From Colocasia esculenta (Eukaryota; Streptophyta; Magnoliopsida; Alismatales; Araceae): 64,000 bases of DNA. Below are positions 49,123 through 61,025 of the stretch, piece by piece; position 1 is the first letter of the stretch, and each line of letters starts with the position of its first letter. The stretch lies in the NCBI GenBank assembly GCA_014218235.1, contig CM024759.1, positions 76,405,079-76,469,078 on the forward strand, read 5' to 3'. Under the pieces are notes generated by a model that saw only the letters and a program-made list of their open reading frames with translations, ran no database searches and was not told the origin of the DNA. Made by a program: the position numbers and the translations under genes.

Positions 49123-52100
49123 CTATGTGAATATAAATGAATGAGAATATAGAAAAATTTTTGTTAGACTATGATGTGGATTATATACATGTGTGAACAC
49201 AGTTACCTGGGAGAATGGCAAACCGATTACGTTCTTGTTTGCTAAGCATTCCATATATTTGCATACAAACAGTGCACAGTCGTCCCCAGCTCCTTGTTGT
49301 GGACAAGGACTTGGCACGATGATTGGCCATTCTGTTGTATCCAGGCCAAGAATTTGAAGAAAACCTTCTTTTAGAAATTGCACCTACAGTAAAAAAATAT
49401 ATATACATAAGTGAACATCAAACTTCTGCATACATAGAACCCCTTGCACAGAATTAGATGAATCAGAATTTAACTGATTGTATGGAGGAGTACGGGCACT
49501 TACATAGTTGTGGAAATCATTTTTGGGATGCTGGATCATTGAGTCATAAAGTTCATATTGTTTAGTTCTCATGTTGATGACCAGCAATGCCCAATGATTT
49601 ATGAAATGCATCGGGAGAAGACCATGTCTTTGTCTTCTACAGGTGGCTGCAGTGTTTTTAGAATGTACTCCAAGTATTCCTTCCTTTTTTCATTTCGGCT
49701 CCATCCCATTATCCATCCCTATTATAAACAGTAAGGAGCACAATATTATATCAGTCATCTGTTCATTTTAAATGGTGAAGGGAGTCAGAATAGTATGAAT
49801 GGACCACAAACCTTGCCATAGGCAGGCAGACAATCATAGTCATAATATTCGGATGGTTGATCATCTTTTTTTTTGCAATAGAAGAAGGAACATATCGATT
49901 ATAGCAGATTCTAACTGTTTTCCAAACAAGAGGGAGATCATGTGCTCTGGGTTGAGATAGGCCCCCGGCCATCCTTCTTTGGTTCGTAGATATGTCACTA
50001 CATGATGCAACAAACATGTTTATAATGGTAGTTGATGTAACTGTGTCGCCTTATCATAATAGTGTAAAGTTTATTACCCATCAACTCTGGTGGTATCGAG
50101 GAAGTTGTCAATAACCCGAACCTCATCTGTAGAAAGTTCATTTCGTCCGCGATAATCTCGACGGACTTCAAACTGGGCAAACTGAATTATGAGAAATACA
50201 TGAGACAAACATGCATAACGAAAGTTTATGAATAACCAAAGCAGAAACAATGGAACATGCTTGATGGTGACATGCCTGGTTAATTGGGTTTCCTGGGAAG
50301 GCACAATGATTGGAACATCCTGCACCTTCTTCTTCTTCCTTCCATCAAATTCGTAGTCCAAGTCCTTCCATAAATATACATGACTTAAGCACTACCAGAA
50401 ATATGTGATTACACAATGGTTTGGTTACACAATTGTTTGTTACACCAATATGAAAATTAAATGGTCACATAGAAACATAATTGTCAGGTTACAGAATTAC
50501 TTATCTACCTTGAATAAAGCGGACTGTGACCTGGTCCTTCGTCCTTCCTTCACCCTCCTTGTCAGCGACGAGGGTGAGATGGCTTTTACCACCTTTCTCT
50601 TCTTCTCCCCTGCTGGAGGCATCTTTGAAGTTGCTGTGGGAGGCACAATATTCTCAACCAGTGCATCTAGGGTCTGCATGATAGTGTCCATGTCCTGGCC
50701 CACATCCTTCTTTGGCGCTTCTCTGCCTTCCTCCTCCATGATGGAGAGCTCCTCATGTTCCTCTCCTCCTTTCTCCTTCTCTGTGGACATCACGTCACCT
50801 CTTGACCTCCCTCCTCCTTGGACCTCCACCTCCTGACCTCCCTCCTCCTTGGTCCTGCCACCATCACATGTCTTCCTTTTCCTCTTCATCTATCCCACCT
50901 TCCTTTTCTTCTTCTCTTCCCTTTCGCTTAGACAATTTTTCTATTTTTTCTGTATTTTTCTCTCTTCTTTTCTCTCTTTCATCGTGATTATTTGTCTAAG
51001 CATACTTCTAATTTCAGTGAGAAGAATGATTATTTGTGAAGTTTGGGAGGGTGTTGCTGCAATTGATGCTGATGCTGGCTTCTGCTCTTCTTCTTGCTGC
51101 TGTGCTGTGGCTTGTCTGGCTGATGATATCTGACCTTCATTTTCTTGCTTTTAATTTGGGCTTCCTCATCCTCAGAAATGGTAAGATCGGAGATTATCTG
51201 AGAAGATATGCAAACATATAAGTTATGTGCTGGTACTTACTTTCGACAACTAAGGAATGAAACACTACTTGTCGACAAACAAGTTTCAGCTGTCGACAAC
51301 TACTGGTTTCAAACAGTAGTTGTCGACAAACAAGTTGTCGACAACCAGGATTGAAACAGCAGTTGTCGACAACTCGTGTTTCAAACAGTAGTTGTCGACA
51401 TCTGCTTACATCTGACGACAACCAAGGATTGAACCAGAAGTTGTCCACCAGCATGGATAAAAATATATAAATTTTAAACCAGTCGATTGAGGTTGAGATA
51501 CAATTACTTACAGAGTCTGTGTTCATTTCCTTGACAAAATTCTGCCAATAGATCTTTCTCTGCCGACAAACCACCTGAATATACGTGGAAGCCTCTCTGG
51601 AAATTCTGGCTGAATCCTCCTCTGGTGCTCCAAGAACCAAGCCTGTCATGAAAATATCACTTGTTGTAAATCAGATATATGTGATATATATATATTATTA
51701 TTGATAGTATTTGACAAACAAAAGACTTACACCAAGGACTGGAAAGCATCCCAAAATATAAATGCTTTTCCTGACTTTTCTCTATTTTCTTTCTTCAAAT
51801 CGTAGGCAATTTCACTCATCTTGCTCATGAGGAAATGGTGCACAGCACCTGCCCAATCAACTTTGTTGACTTCATTTAGATTCTTCACGTAATGAAGAAT
51901 TGCCATGGGACAAGCAAATGCAGTGTTGTTGTGAACAAAAAACTAGCACAAACTAAGGCTATCCAAAGCCCAACAAAATCTCTAATGTCTTGCTGCCGAT
52001 TCGAGTTTGCTAAATACTGCATGGCCTTTAGAATATTATTCATGTGCACTTTGTGACTGTTGGGCAGCAGCTTATGAAGGCGGCTGTCTGCACTCTGTTG

Positions 52101-52281
52101 AGAAAATTGTAGCTTCTCTCCAAAATGGAAGGCCAACAATCAATCTTACATCTTTTGCAGTGAACTGTAGTTTCTGACCTCCAATCAAAAATGTGTCATC
52201 CCCAACGTAGTGCAAAATAATCTCCTCTACCAATGGAAGAGGGATTGACATGTGCTGTTGACTGCTAAGACATTGAAACAT
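49123..52281 (-). pseudogene. MULE-borne ULP1-type (C48) cysteine protease gene, multi-exon
   Basis: Minus-strand exons in order: an N-terminal plant-specific region (HYVGDDTFLIGGQKLQFTAK, DVRLIVGLPFW at 52.1 kb; DFVGLWIALV at 51.95 kb), EASTYIQVVCRQRKIYWQNF (51.55 kb), a basic/acidic linker (KEKGGEEHEE ... SLTRRVKEGRRTRSQ, 50.5-50.9 kb), and the C48 domain: INHWALLVINMRTKQYELYD (49.57 kb) and CPQQGAGDDCALFVCKYMEC (49.2-49.3 kb). All catalytic positions (His, Asp, Gln, Cys) are present. ULP1 proteases cleave SUMO conjugates; many plant MULEs carry such a gene beside the transposase, often convergent with it. Frameshifts near 49.6 and 52.1 kb make an intact product doubtful. Confidence 0.72.
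51240..51445. repeat. Cluster of TTGTCGACAA palindromes
   Basis: TTGTCGACAA or a near form occurs about eight times within 200 bp, spaced by TACTGTTTGAAAC / GGATTGAAACAG words that are themselves inverted copies. It lies within a presumed intron of the minus-strand protease gene. Confidence 0.85.
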
Positions 52282-52439
52282 GTTCTCGACATAAGGGACT
52301 CATGGCAATGTCGAATGCCGGCCACCTTGAGGGCGTCCATATAGTATTTCCAGTTAGAACGCCCATGTAAATTGCATACGTTACTCTCTGCAGTCCTGTA
52401 TCAAAAGTATTCACATTACTAATAAAACATTTAAGTCAA

Positions 52440-53880
52440 TGCAAGGTGTAACTAACATGATTACGAAATAAGTGTGTAACAGACAATACAGATTAGGCTA
52501 GCTTATTATGTGCACTGCTTATTAACTTACATACCATACTTACAGAACATGCTGTCGATAGTAATGTAAGTCTCTAACTTACCAAATAGACAGTTACACA
52601 CTATTTCGTAACTGTTAACAGCTACACACTTATTCGTAAGTGTGTAACTGTTACAGACTTACGAAATAAGTGTGTAATTGTGTATATGTACACTGCCTTA
52701 TGAAAATTTATTGTAAATTAGTAATAATAAATGCCATGTGTTCTAACCTGATGATGAAGTACAAGTATTCATAATAATTTATTTATTATTAACTTAATAC
52801 TTACACACTTATTTCGTAAGTCTGTAACAGTTACACACTACGAAAATAAGTGTGTAGCTTACCTTATTATGTACACTGCTTTATGAAAAATTATTTAAAT
52901 TAGTAATAATAAATGCCATGTGTTACTAACCTGATGATGAAGTACAAGTATTATACTAATATTTTATTATTAACTTACATACTTACATACTTACATACTT
53001 ACACACTAATTCGTAAGTGTGTAACTGTTACAGACTTACGAAATAAGTGTGTAACTGTGTACAGTTACAACTTAGGCTACCTTATTATGTACACTGCTTT
53101 ATGAAAATGTATTTAAATTAGTAATAATAAATGCCATGTGTGTTACTAACCTGATGATGAAGTACAAGTATTCATACTAATTTATTTTATATGAAACTAC
53201 ATACTTACACATTATTTGTAAGTCTGTAAAGTTACACACTTACGAAATAAGTGTGTAGCTGTTACCTTATTATGTACACTGTCTTTATGAAAATTTATTT
53301 AAATTAGTAATAATAAATGCCATGTGTTACTAACCAGATGATGAAGTACAAGTATTCATACTAATTATTTATTATTAACTTACATACTTACACACTTATT
53401 TCGTAAGTGTGTAATGTTATAGACTTACGAAATAAGTGTGTAACTGTTACACAGTTACACTTAGGCTACCTTATATGTACACTGCCTTTATGAAAATTTA
53501 TTAAATTGTAATAATAAATGCATGTGTGTACTAACCTGATGATGAAGTACAAGTATTCATACTAATTTATTTTTATTATTAACTTACATACGTTACGCAC
53601 TTATTTCGTAAGTGTGTAACTGTACAGACTTACGAAATAAGTGTGTAACTGTACCAGTTACACACTTAGGCTACCTTATATGTACATGCCTTTACGAAAA
53701 TTTATTTAAATTAGTAATAGTAAATGTCAGTGTGTTACTAACTGATGATGAAGTACAAGTATTCATAATATTTATTTTATTATTAACTTACATACTACAC
53801 ACTTACTTTAAGTGTGTAACTGTTACAGACTTAAGAAATAAGTGTGTAACTGTTACACAGTTACTTTGTAGCCTACCTTC
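52440..53880 (+). repeat. Tandem array, six or more units of about 180-220 bp, each with a palindrome
   Basis: GATGATGAAGTACAAGTATT recurs near 52746, 52933, 53153, 53336, 53537 and 53745. Each unit also has TTAGTAATAATAAATGCCAT and the inverted pair TTATTTCGTAAGTGTGTAAC / GACTTACGAAATAAGTGTG. Single-base indels between units are frequent. Confidence 0.88.
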
Positions 53881-54455
53881 ATCTTCTCTCTTCTTCATCT
53901 GATTGTGTTTCCTCATCCCCTTCTTCTCCTTCTCGTTGTTGTTATGTAGGAGAATGTGTACTTTCTTCTGTGTGTGGCCAACGTCTTCAACGCCTTCCCT
54001 TCCGCTGCAATAGGTGAGAGTAAAATGAGAAAATGCGATGCATGTATGAATCTTTCCTGGTTTTGTAAGTTGAAATAATACACAAGATAACCTATGGAGA
54101 AATCCTTTACGGGTAAATGAGACTTCTCCACAAACACGAAACTAAATTACCTGCATGTTCTTCTTGACGGGTTCGATCTATGAAGGCTTGCAGCGGTTCG
54201 TCGCTGCCGAGACACGCTTCTGCTTCCCTTTCCGCCCTGCTCTGTTTCACCGGGGCGGACGCTGATTGCTCCATCTCGCCTTATCAGATGAAAACTCTCT
54301 TCGTCGCGAATGCTACCTCCGTTGGTTTGATCGTGCAGCAGGGAGAGGAACAGGCACAATCGTGTGTGGTAGAAAAGTGTGTAGGACAGGAGTTACCTAG
54401 TTGTTGCGTGACTTAATGAGACGGGATTCGAAAAGACTAGTGGGCGGTTCGAGGG
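53881..54455. other. MULE sequence left of the gypsy insertion
   Basis: A CT-rich patch (53880-53940) is followed by frames on both strands of 70-80 codons that match nothing known. GAGGG at 54451-54455 is the TSD of the gypsy element. Confidence 0.4.
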
Positions 54456-56256
54456 TGTAACGACCCAGAACCCGCATTACCAGTAACAACCGTGTAACCC
54501 AATTCTGACCCGCTAACCACGAGACAAGCTCGGAAGGGTAGGAAGTGAAAGTTCGAGGAGACTATATGTAAGAAGATACACACCATGTAAAGCAGTAAAA
54601 ATTCCACTATATGAACATATCAATACAACCTCAGAGTCTGAGACAAAGTATAGAGTACAGAAGTACAACAAAAAGGTACAACTCACTGCAGCTAGGGAGC
54701 ACCAACACCGGAGTGGCTAGACTCGCCTGGAACGGGAGTCGACGAAGACCCACCTGAAAGGAAGGGAGTGAGTCTCAAGAAAAGAGACCCAGTAGGGAAA
54801 AGTAACCCCACCGGCAACTAAACTAAAGTGCGGAAAGTAAAAACTGAAAGTAGTACACGTCGCAACCACAACCCAAACTGTAAACCACGCGGCTCAGTAA
54901 CACACACACTCACACACACAGCAAGAAGGACGCAGCTAGGGTCTGTGGCTCGGCGTCCCGTCACCACAGAGGCTCTCAACCCCAGCCACGTGTGCACACT
55001 ACAGACGCTCTCTCTCGCGTCTGGTCCACGACCGTTTTCCCCTACGCTTGACCCTAGCGGTAGAGAAGGGGCTCCACGGAGACCGGCTCAAAACCACCAA
55101 AAGGAGTACGCACAGGACAGAGTCGCACTCGATGTCCCGGCTCACTAGAGGAGGACAACCACACGCTAGTCGTCTAGACGGAGTCGCACCCACGCCTAGG
55201 TAACACAACAGAAACGGGTACACGGTAACGCAACGCGCGTACAACAGACGGAACACACTCAACGTCTGAACCCCGTACAGTAGTAACACCTTGTGTCACA
55301 AACAACTACTCCTATGCACAGGCGGAGTCACACTGTAAGCCTGCCCCCATGTGCTATTAGGGCGGACATCACATGTCAATCGCCTCTAATCACACAACTT
55401 AAGTCTGCTGGGACACAGAATTAAAACGGCCACATCGATTGCCGCCAATCAGAGATAAACGGCAGCCCTATGCCATCAACAATAACTAAACGCAATCGAC
55501 CTTGTCGTTTAAATCACCCCTGAAGATCTCAACGTCAACAGATGTGGACGTTATATCTTCAGTCCCCCCAACCCAGAACTGAACGAATTAGTCCCAATGG
55601 GCAGAAACACTAACCAGACTCCGACTGATGGAGGGAAACACTTCCTCTCATCAATCTACACTACCAGAACATCTAAACTAACCGTCTAACACTTAGATTG
55701 TCTAATTTATCCAAATCCCAGCATGATATAACCCAACCCTAAACATAAATTGCATTCCAATCACTAATTGGGCATGCTAGTTTGCTGGGGAGGGTTATAG
55801 GGGTTAAGTCCCTACCTCAGAACGCTTAATCAATCCCCAAACAGCCACCATCGCGCCGATCTCCCCCCGAAGACTCCGCGCGAATCACGCCAAAACCTTG
55901 CGTTTCCCGCCCGATCTAGCAACGCCACACGATCCAGGGCTTCCCACGAGCTCAAATCACCCAACAGAAGCTAGGAATCAAGAAAGGCTAAGGTGGAAGG
56001 AAGGAGAGGAAATGAGAAAAGGTAGGTTCTGCTCTCGGGCTGCCCTACTTCAACAGGCCCGACCAGTCAACGTCAACATCGCTGGCCGCCTACTGAACCG
56101 CCTACAGCTGACGTCCAGATCCCATGTCGTTGAGTTCAAGCTCAGACGTCCACATCGCTGGACGTTGACTCTCAGACTCAACGGCAAGCCCTGGCCGTCA
56201 ACACACAGGACCTCTACAGACCCAACAAGGATCCATTAAAGACCCGAGACCTTACA
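54456..56256 (-). repeat. 3' LTR of the gypsy element
   Basis: 1,801 bp, TG...CA, adjacent to the polypurine tract. It aligns end to end with 61026-62824. Many differences are one-base insertions or deletions. Confidence 0.95.
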
Positions 56257-56268
56257 TCCTCCCCCCTT
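56257..56268 (-). promoter_or_regulatory. Polypurine tract
   Basis: The minus strand reads TTAAGGGGGGAGGA immediately before the 3' LTR. It overlaps the predicted stop codon of the polyprotein (TAA at 56267-56269). Confidence 0.85.
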
Positions 56269-59200
56269 AAGGAATTTTGCCCTCAAAATTCAAACAACAT
56301 AAGAAAGAATACTCACCGAAAAGGTACGGAAAATGCTCGCGCATTTGTCCTCCCGCTCCCATGTCGACTCACCACCGAGTGCCGCTGCCACGCACACGAA
56401 CTAAAGGGACAGCCTTGTTCCTCAACCTCTGAACTCGGCGATCCTCAATGTGCAACGGAAACTCTGGTACAGTCAACACTGGAGTCACCTCAGACCACTC
56501 TGCACTCTGCATAACGTGAGACTCGTCAGAAAGGTACCTCGAAGCATCGACACGTGAACAGTCGTGCACTGCTGCTGCCAACTCTGACGGAAGCTCAAGT
56601 CTGTACGCCAAACCTCCGACACGCTCAGTAATGGTAAAAGGCCCATAAAGCGAGGACTCAACTTTCCACGCTTACCGAACCTCACCACTCCCTTCATAGG
56701 ACACACGAACAAACACCTGGTCTCCTACCTGAAACTCGAGCGGTCGTCTGCGCTGATCTGCATAACTCTTCTGCCGACTCTGAGCTGACTGAAGCCTCTG
56801 TCTCACAAGCTGAACTACCTCAACTGACTGTTGAACCAACTCCGGCCCCGTGACAACTCGTTCGCCAACCTCGAACCAGTCAAGAGGAGTGCGACACGGT
56901 CGTCCGTACAAAGCCTCATATGGTGCCAAACCGATACTGGAGTGATAACTATTATTATATGCGAACTCGACCAACGGCAAGTGAACTGTCCACGACCCCT
57001 GCCACTCCAGGCAACAAGCTCTAAGCATGTCCTCCAAAGTCTGGATAGTCCGCTCTGACTGACCGTCTGACTGAGGGTGGTAGGTGGAACTAAAGCCAAC
57101 TCTGTCCCCAAGCTCTCTGGAAACTGCGCCAGAACCCAGAAGTGAAGCGAGGATCCTGTCTGACACAATAGAGATCGGCACTCCATGCAAAGGAACAATC
57201 CGCTCTACGTACAACGCGCCACCTACTCACACCCCAACTAGTCCTGACAGGTAGAATCTGGCAGTCTTCGTCAATCTGTCCACAAGAACCCAAATGCTAT
57301 CAAAACCTCCAGCTGTCCTCGGCAAACCACAAACAAAGTCAGTCGTCACGTGGTCCCACTTCCACATCGGAATCTCTAACGGCTGCACAAGTCCTCCCTG
57401 GACGCTGATGTTCGCCTTCACCTGCTGACAGACCAAACACCTAGCAACAAAAGCCGCTATGTCTCTCTTCATCCCAGGCCACCAAACTGACGTCTCAACC
57501 TGTGATACATCTTGGTCGCCCCTGGATGAATAGAGTACCTGGAACCATGTGCCTCCTGCAAAATGACTCTCCTGATAGACTCCTCAACAGGAACATAGAG
57601 TCTATCTCGGAACCTAACAGTCCCGTCCTCCTCGCAAAGCTCAACCTCTGGAAGAAGCAACACACTGTGCAACTCGGGATCTGCCTGCTGAGCCTCAGCA
57701 ACCTGTCTCACAACTGCGGGAGCTGCTAACAACTGCCCAACACACACTGACGACGTCTGGAAGAAACTCTGAAAGATCCCTCTGTCGCAGACTGCCACAA
57801 CTGCCACTCTCTAAGCATCAGATGACTCATCTGTGCTTTCCTACTCAAGGCATCTGCAACTACATTCGCCTTTCCAGGCTTATACTCAATGCTGAAATCA
57901 TAGTCTTTCAGATATTCCATCCATCGACGCTGCCTCATTTCAGATCCCTCTGAGAAAACACATATCTCAACTCTGGTGGTCGGTACGGACTACAAAACTC
58001 ACTCCGTACAGGTAAAGACGCCAAATCCGCAAAGCAAACACCACAGCTGCAAGCTCTAAGGTCGTGGGTCGGGTAACTCTCCTCGTGGGGCTTAAGCTGG
58101 CGAGACGCATAAGCCACCACTCGGCCTTGCTGCATCAAGACTGCACCCAAACCAACACCTGAAGCATCTGTGCAAACCTCAAAACCCTCCTCACCTGAAG
58201 GTAAGGCAAGAACTGGCGCCAACGTAAGCAGTCGCTTCAACTCTATGAAACTCTGCTCACACTGCTCCGACCACTCAAACGGATTCCCTTTCTCGTCAAC
58301 CGAGTCAAGGGTGCAGCAACCTGAGAAAAATCTCGAACAACCTGCGGTAGTAACCTGCCAAACCCAGAAAGCTACGAATCTCAGACACAGATCTGGGACT
58401 CTCCCACTGCAAAACTGCCTCAACCTTCGCTGGATCTACAGAAACTCCCTCACCTGAGATCACGTGCCCCAAGAAGTGAACCTGTTGTAGCCAAACTCAC
58501 ACTTACTAAGTTTGGCATACAACTGTGCTCTCGCAAGTCTGCAACACGATCCTCAGGTGCTCGGTGTGCTCCTCCTCCGAAGCGGAGTACACCAGAATGT
58601 CGTCAACAAACACTACGACAAACCGGTCCAAGAACTGGTGGAACACCCGGTGCATCAGATCCATGAAGGCTGCTGGAGCATTGGTGAGCCCAAACGGCAT
58701 CACCAAAAACTCAAAGTGTCCATATCTGGTCCGAAAAGCAGTCCTCTCAATGTCCGAATCTCTAATTCGCAACTGATAGTAGCCCGACCTCAAGTCAATC
58801 TTCGAGAAGACACGAGCAGACTGAAGCTGATCAAGAGATCATCAATCCTAGGCAAAGGATACCTATTCTTGATGGTCACTTGATTTAGCTTCCTATAATC
58901 AATACACAACCTCAGGCTACCATCCTTCTTCCGGACAAACAAAACAGGTGACCCCCACGGAGAAAAGCTAGGACGAATATAGCCCTTCTCCAACAACTCC
59001 TCAAGCTGCCTCTTCAACTCCCTCAACTCTGCTGGTGCCATACGGTACGGTGCCTGCGCAAAAGGTAAAGTGCCAGGAACCAACTCTACAGTAAACTCAA
59101 TCTCTCTCTCTGGTGGAAGACCAGCAACTCTTCCGGAAACATCCGGAAACTCACACACTACAGGAATGTCTCCCACTCCCGAGGCAATCTGGTCAAGAGT

Positions 59201-60882
59201 CACTGCAGAAACTAGGAAACCCTGACAACCAGAAGCAGCAACCTCCCTGCCCTCAAAGCAGAAACTAAAAAGCGAGAAGTAAGAGGTACGATACCTGAAG
59301 TAGAACGCCGCTGCTCCAGTATCCGCAAGTGCACCCTCTTCTTCTGGAAATCCATCACTGCACCATACCGCTCCACCAGTCCATACCCAAAATCACATCA
59401 TAGTCATGTAACTGCAAGGCAAAAGACGGGCTGACAACAACTGATCCTGCAACTGCACAGGTACCTCCTCGAGACAGTAGGACGTAAGGACAAAGTCCCC
59501 CGTCGGCAACTCTACTGCCAACTCAACAGACTCTCCCGAACTCAACTCCCCAAGGGAGTCTAAAAAGTCCTCAGACACAAAAGAGTGAGAGGCACCGGAA
59601 TCAAACAGACTCTAACTGCATAACCAAAAACTGAAACAGTACCTTCCACCAGGTGAGCTGCCTCCGCGTCTGCACGAGTCAAGTAGGTAACACGACCTCT
59701 ACCTCTCGCCCACCAGAACCTCCGGTCTGCTGACGCTGCTGCACAGGTGCCTGCTGCTACTGCTGCACTGCACTCGAGGCTGTGACTGGTTCTGCTGCTG
59801 CGGCACCGAGAGCAAAGGACAATCTCGCGCATTATGACCCATCTGGTCACACCGGTAACACTGCCCAGCAAAGTAGTACGCTGTACCTGCTGCGAAGGCT
59901 GACCTGTCGGCTGCTGAACACTCCCAACCGACTGCTGCCTCTGCTCTGCCTGCCTCCTATCACGCCAAACTTCCTCCGAGATCCTGACTTCGCCGACGTC
60001 CCAGAAGAGTGACGCGTAAGAATCGTAGTCCTCGGGGTCGTCTGCACACTACCCTGCTGCTGGCGAGGCTGAGAAGGAACTCACCTGCGTCTGAACCTCT
60101 GTACTCCGAGCACGAGTCCGCAAGGTGTCTGCCTCCAACGCTGCTGCTGTCTGATAGGCCGCATCCAAGTCTATGACACGAGCAACTATCAGCGCCTGCC
60201 TGAGCTCTGGCCTCAAGCCTCTCACGAAATGCTGAGTCCTCAACCCTCATCTCCCATAATCTGCGGAGCATAACGCCCTAGCTCCACAAATCTGGCCAGT
60301 ACTGCACCACAGTAGAGTCCCTCTGCTGCAAGTCCAGAAAACTGGTACAACCTCTCCGTCCGGACGTAAGTAGGACAGAAGGCTCTCTCAAAAGAAACAA
60401 CAAACTCCTGCCACGGAATCTGCCTAAGTGGGCGAGACTGAAAGTAGTCTCCCACTCAGGGACCACCAAGTCAACGCCTGCGCCTGCAACTGGTAACTGG
60501 CTAGCAGCACTCGCTCCTCTGGAACACACTCCATGGAACGAAAGGTCGCTCCACTGCATCTAACCAAGCTCGCGCTACATCTGGATCAGGCTGGCCCAAA
60601 AACTGAGGAGGCTGAAACTGCAAGAACTCCCTCAATACCTCCCAGTACCACCCTGGGGTACCGGCCGTCACGGTGCTGAGCAACAAACTGAGCCATCCCC
60701 TCAAGAAAATGAGTCATATCTACTCCTGCTGCTGAGGTGGTGTGAGGTGGGGCGGCGGCGGAACAATACCACTATGTGCGTCCTGTGGCAAAGGCTGCGT
60801 CTGCTGAGGTGGCGGAGCATCTCCAACCTCTGACGAGTTCCTGCTCGGCTACTCCCTCTCTAGGACGTTGCCTAGGCGCCAT
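56267..60882 (-). pseudogene. Gag-pol polyprotein, Tekay/Del-like chromovirus, frameshifted
   Basis: The start is ATG 60882 (MAPRQRPREG). In order: gag (PPQFLGQPDPDVARAWL, WQEFVVSFERAFCP, FVRGLRPELRQAL), zinc knuckle CYRCDQMGHNARDC (59819-59860), protease DSGASHSF (59579-59603), RT (YRMAPAELRELKRQLEELLE, CIDYRKLNQVTIKNRYPLPR, VVFVDDILVYS near 58591-58620), RNase H (CTDASGVGLGAVLMQQGRV, YKPGKANVVADALSRK), integrase (zinc finger HPGATKMYHRL ... CLVCQQVK; core TTDFVCGLPR, YHPQSDGQSERTIQTLEDML) and a C-terminal chromodomain-like end (VHVSMLR, RVQRLRNKAVPLVRV, FPYLFG). The RT box is FVDD rather than the common YVDD. At least eight one-base frame changes interrupt a frame that otherwise has few substitutions. 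Confidence 0.92.
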
Positions 60883-61009
60883 AGAACTACACACAGAACA
60901 AAATACACACATAAATACACTAACTAACTCCGGGCTACATAGCTGCCACTGTACTCTTAGACTCTGAGTTAACATGATGGGTATTTTCTTATATATATCT
61001 CATCAGACA

Positions 61010-61022
61010 GGCTCTGATACCA
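61010..61022 (-). promoter_or_regulatory. Primer-binding site, initiator-Met tRNA
   Basis: The minus strand reads TGGTATCAGAGCC three bases after the end of the 5' LTR, the standard 13-base complement to plant initiator Met tRNA. Confidence 0.95.
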
Positions 61023-61025
61023 AAC

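Noticed and set aside
52440..53880. Centromeric satellite
   Set aside because: Only about six units, bounded by MULE genes on both sides; better explained as a MULE-internal array.
54999..55289. Minus-strand frame within the left LTR, with a similar frame in the right LTR
   Set aside because: It occurs in both LTRs only because they are copies; no protein match and no role in the element.
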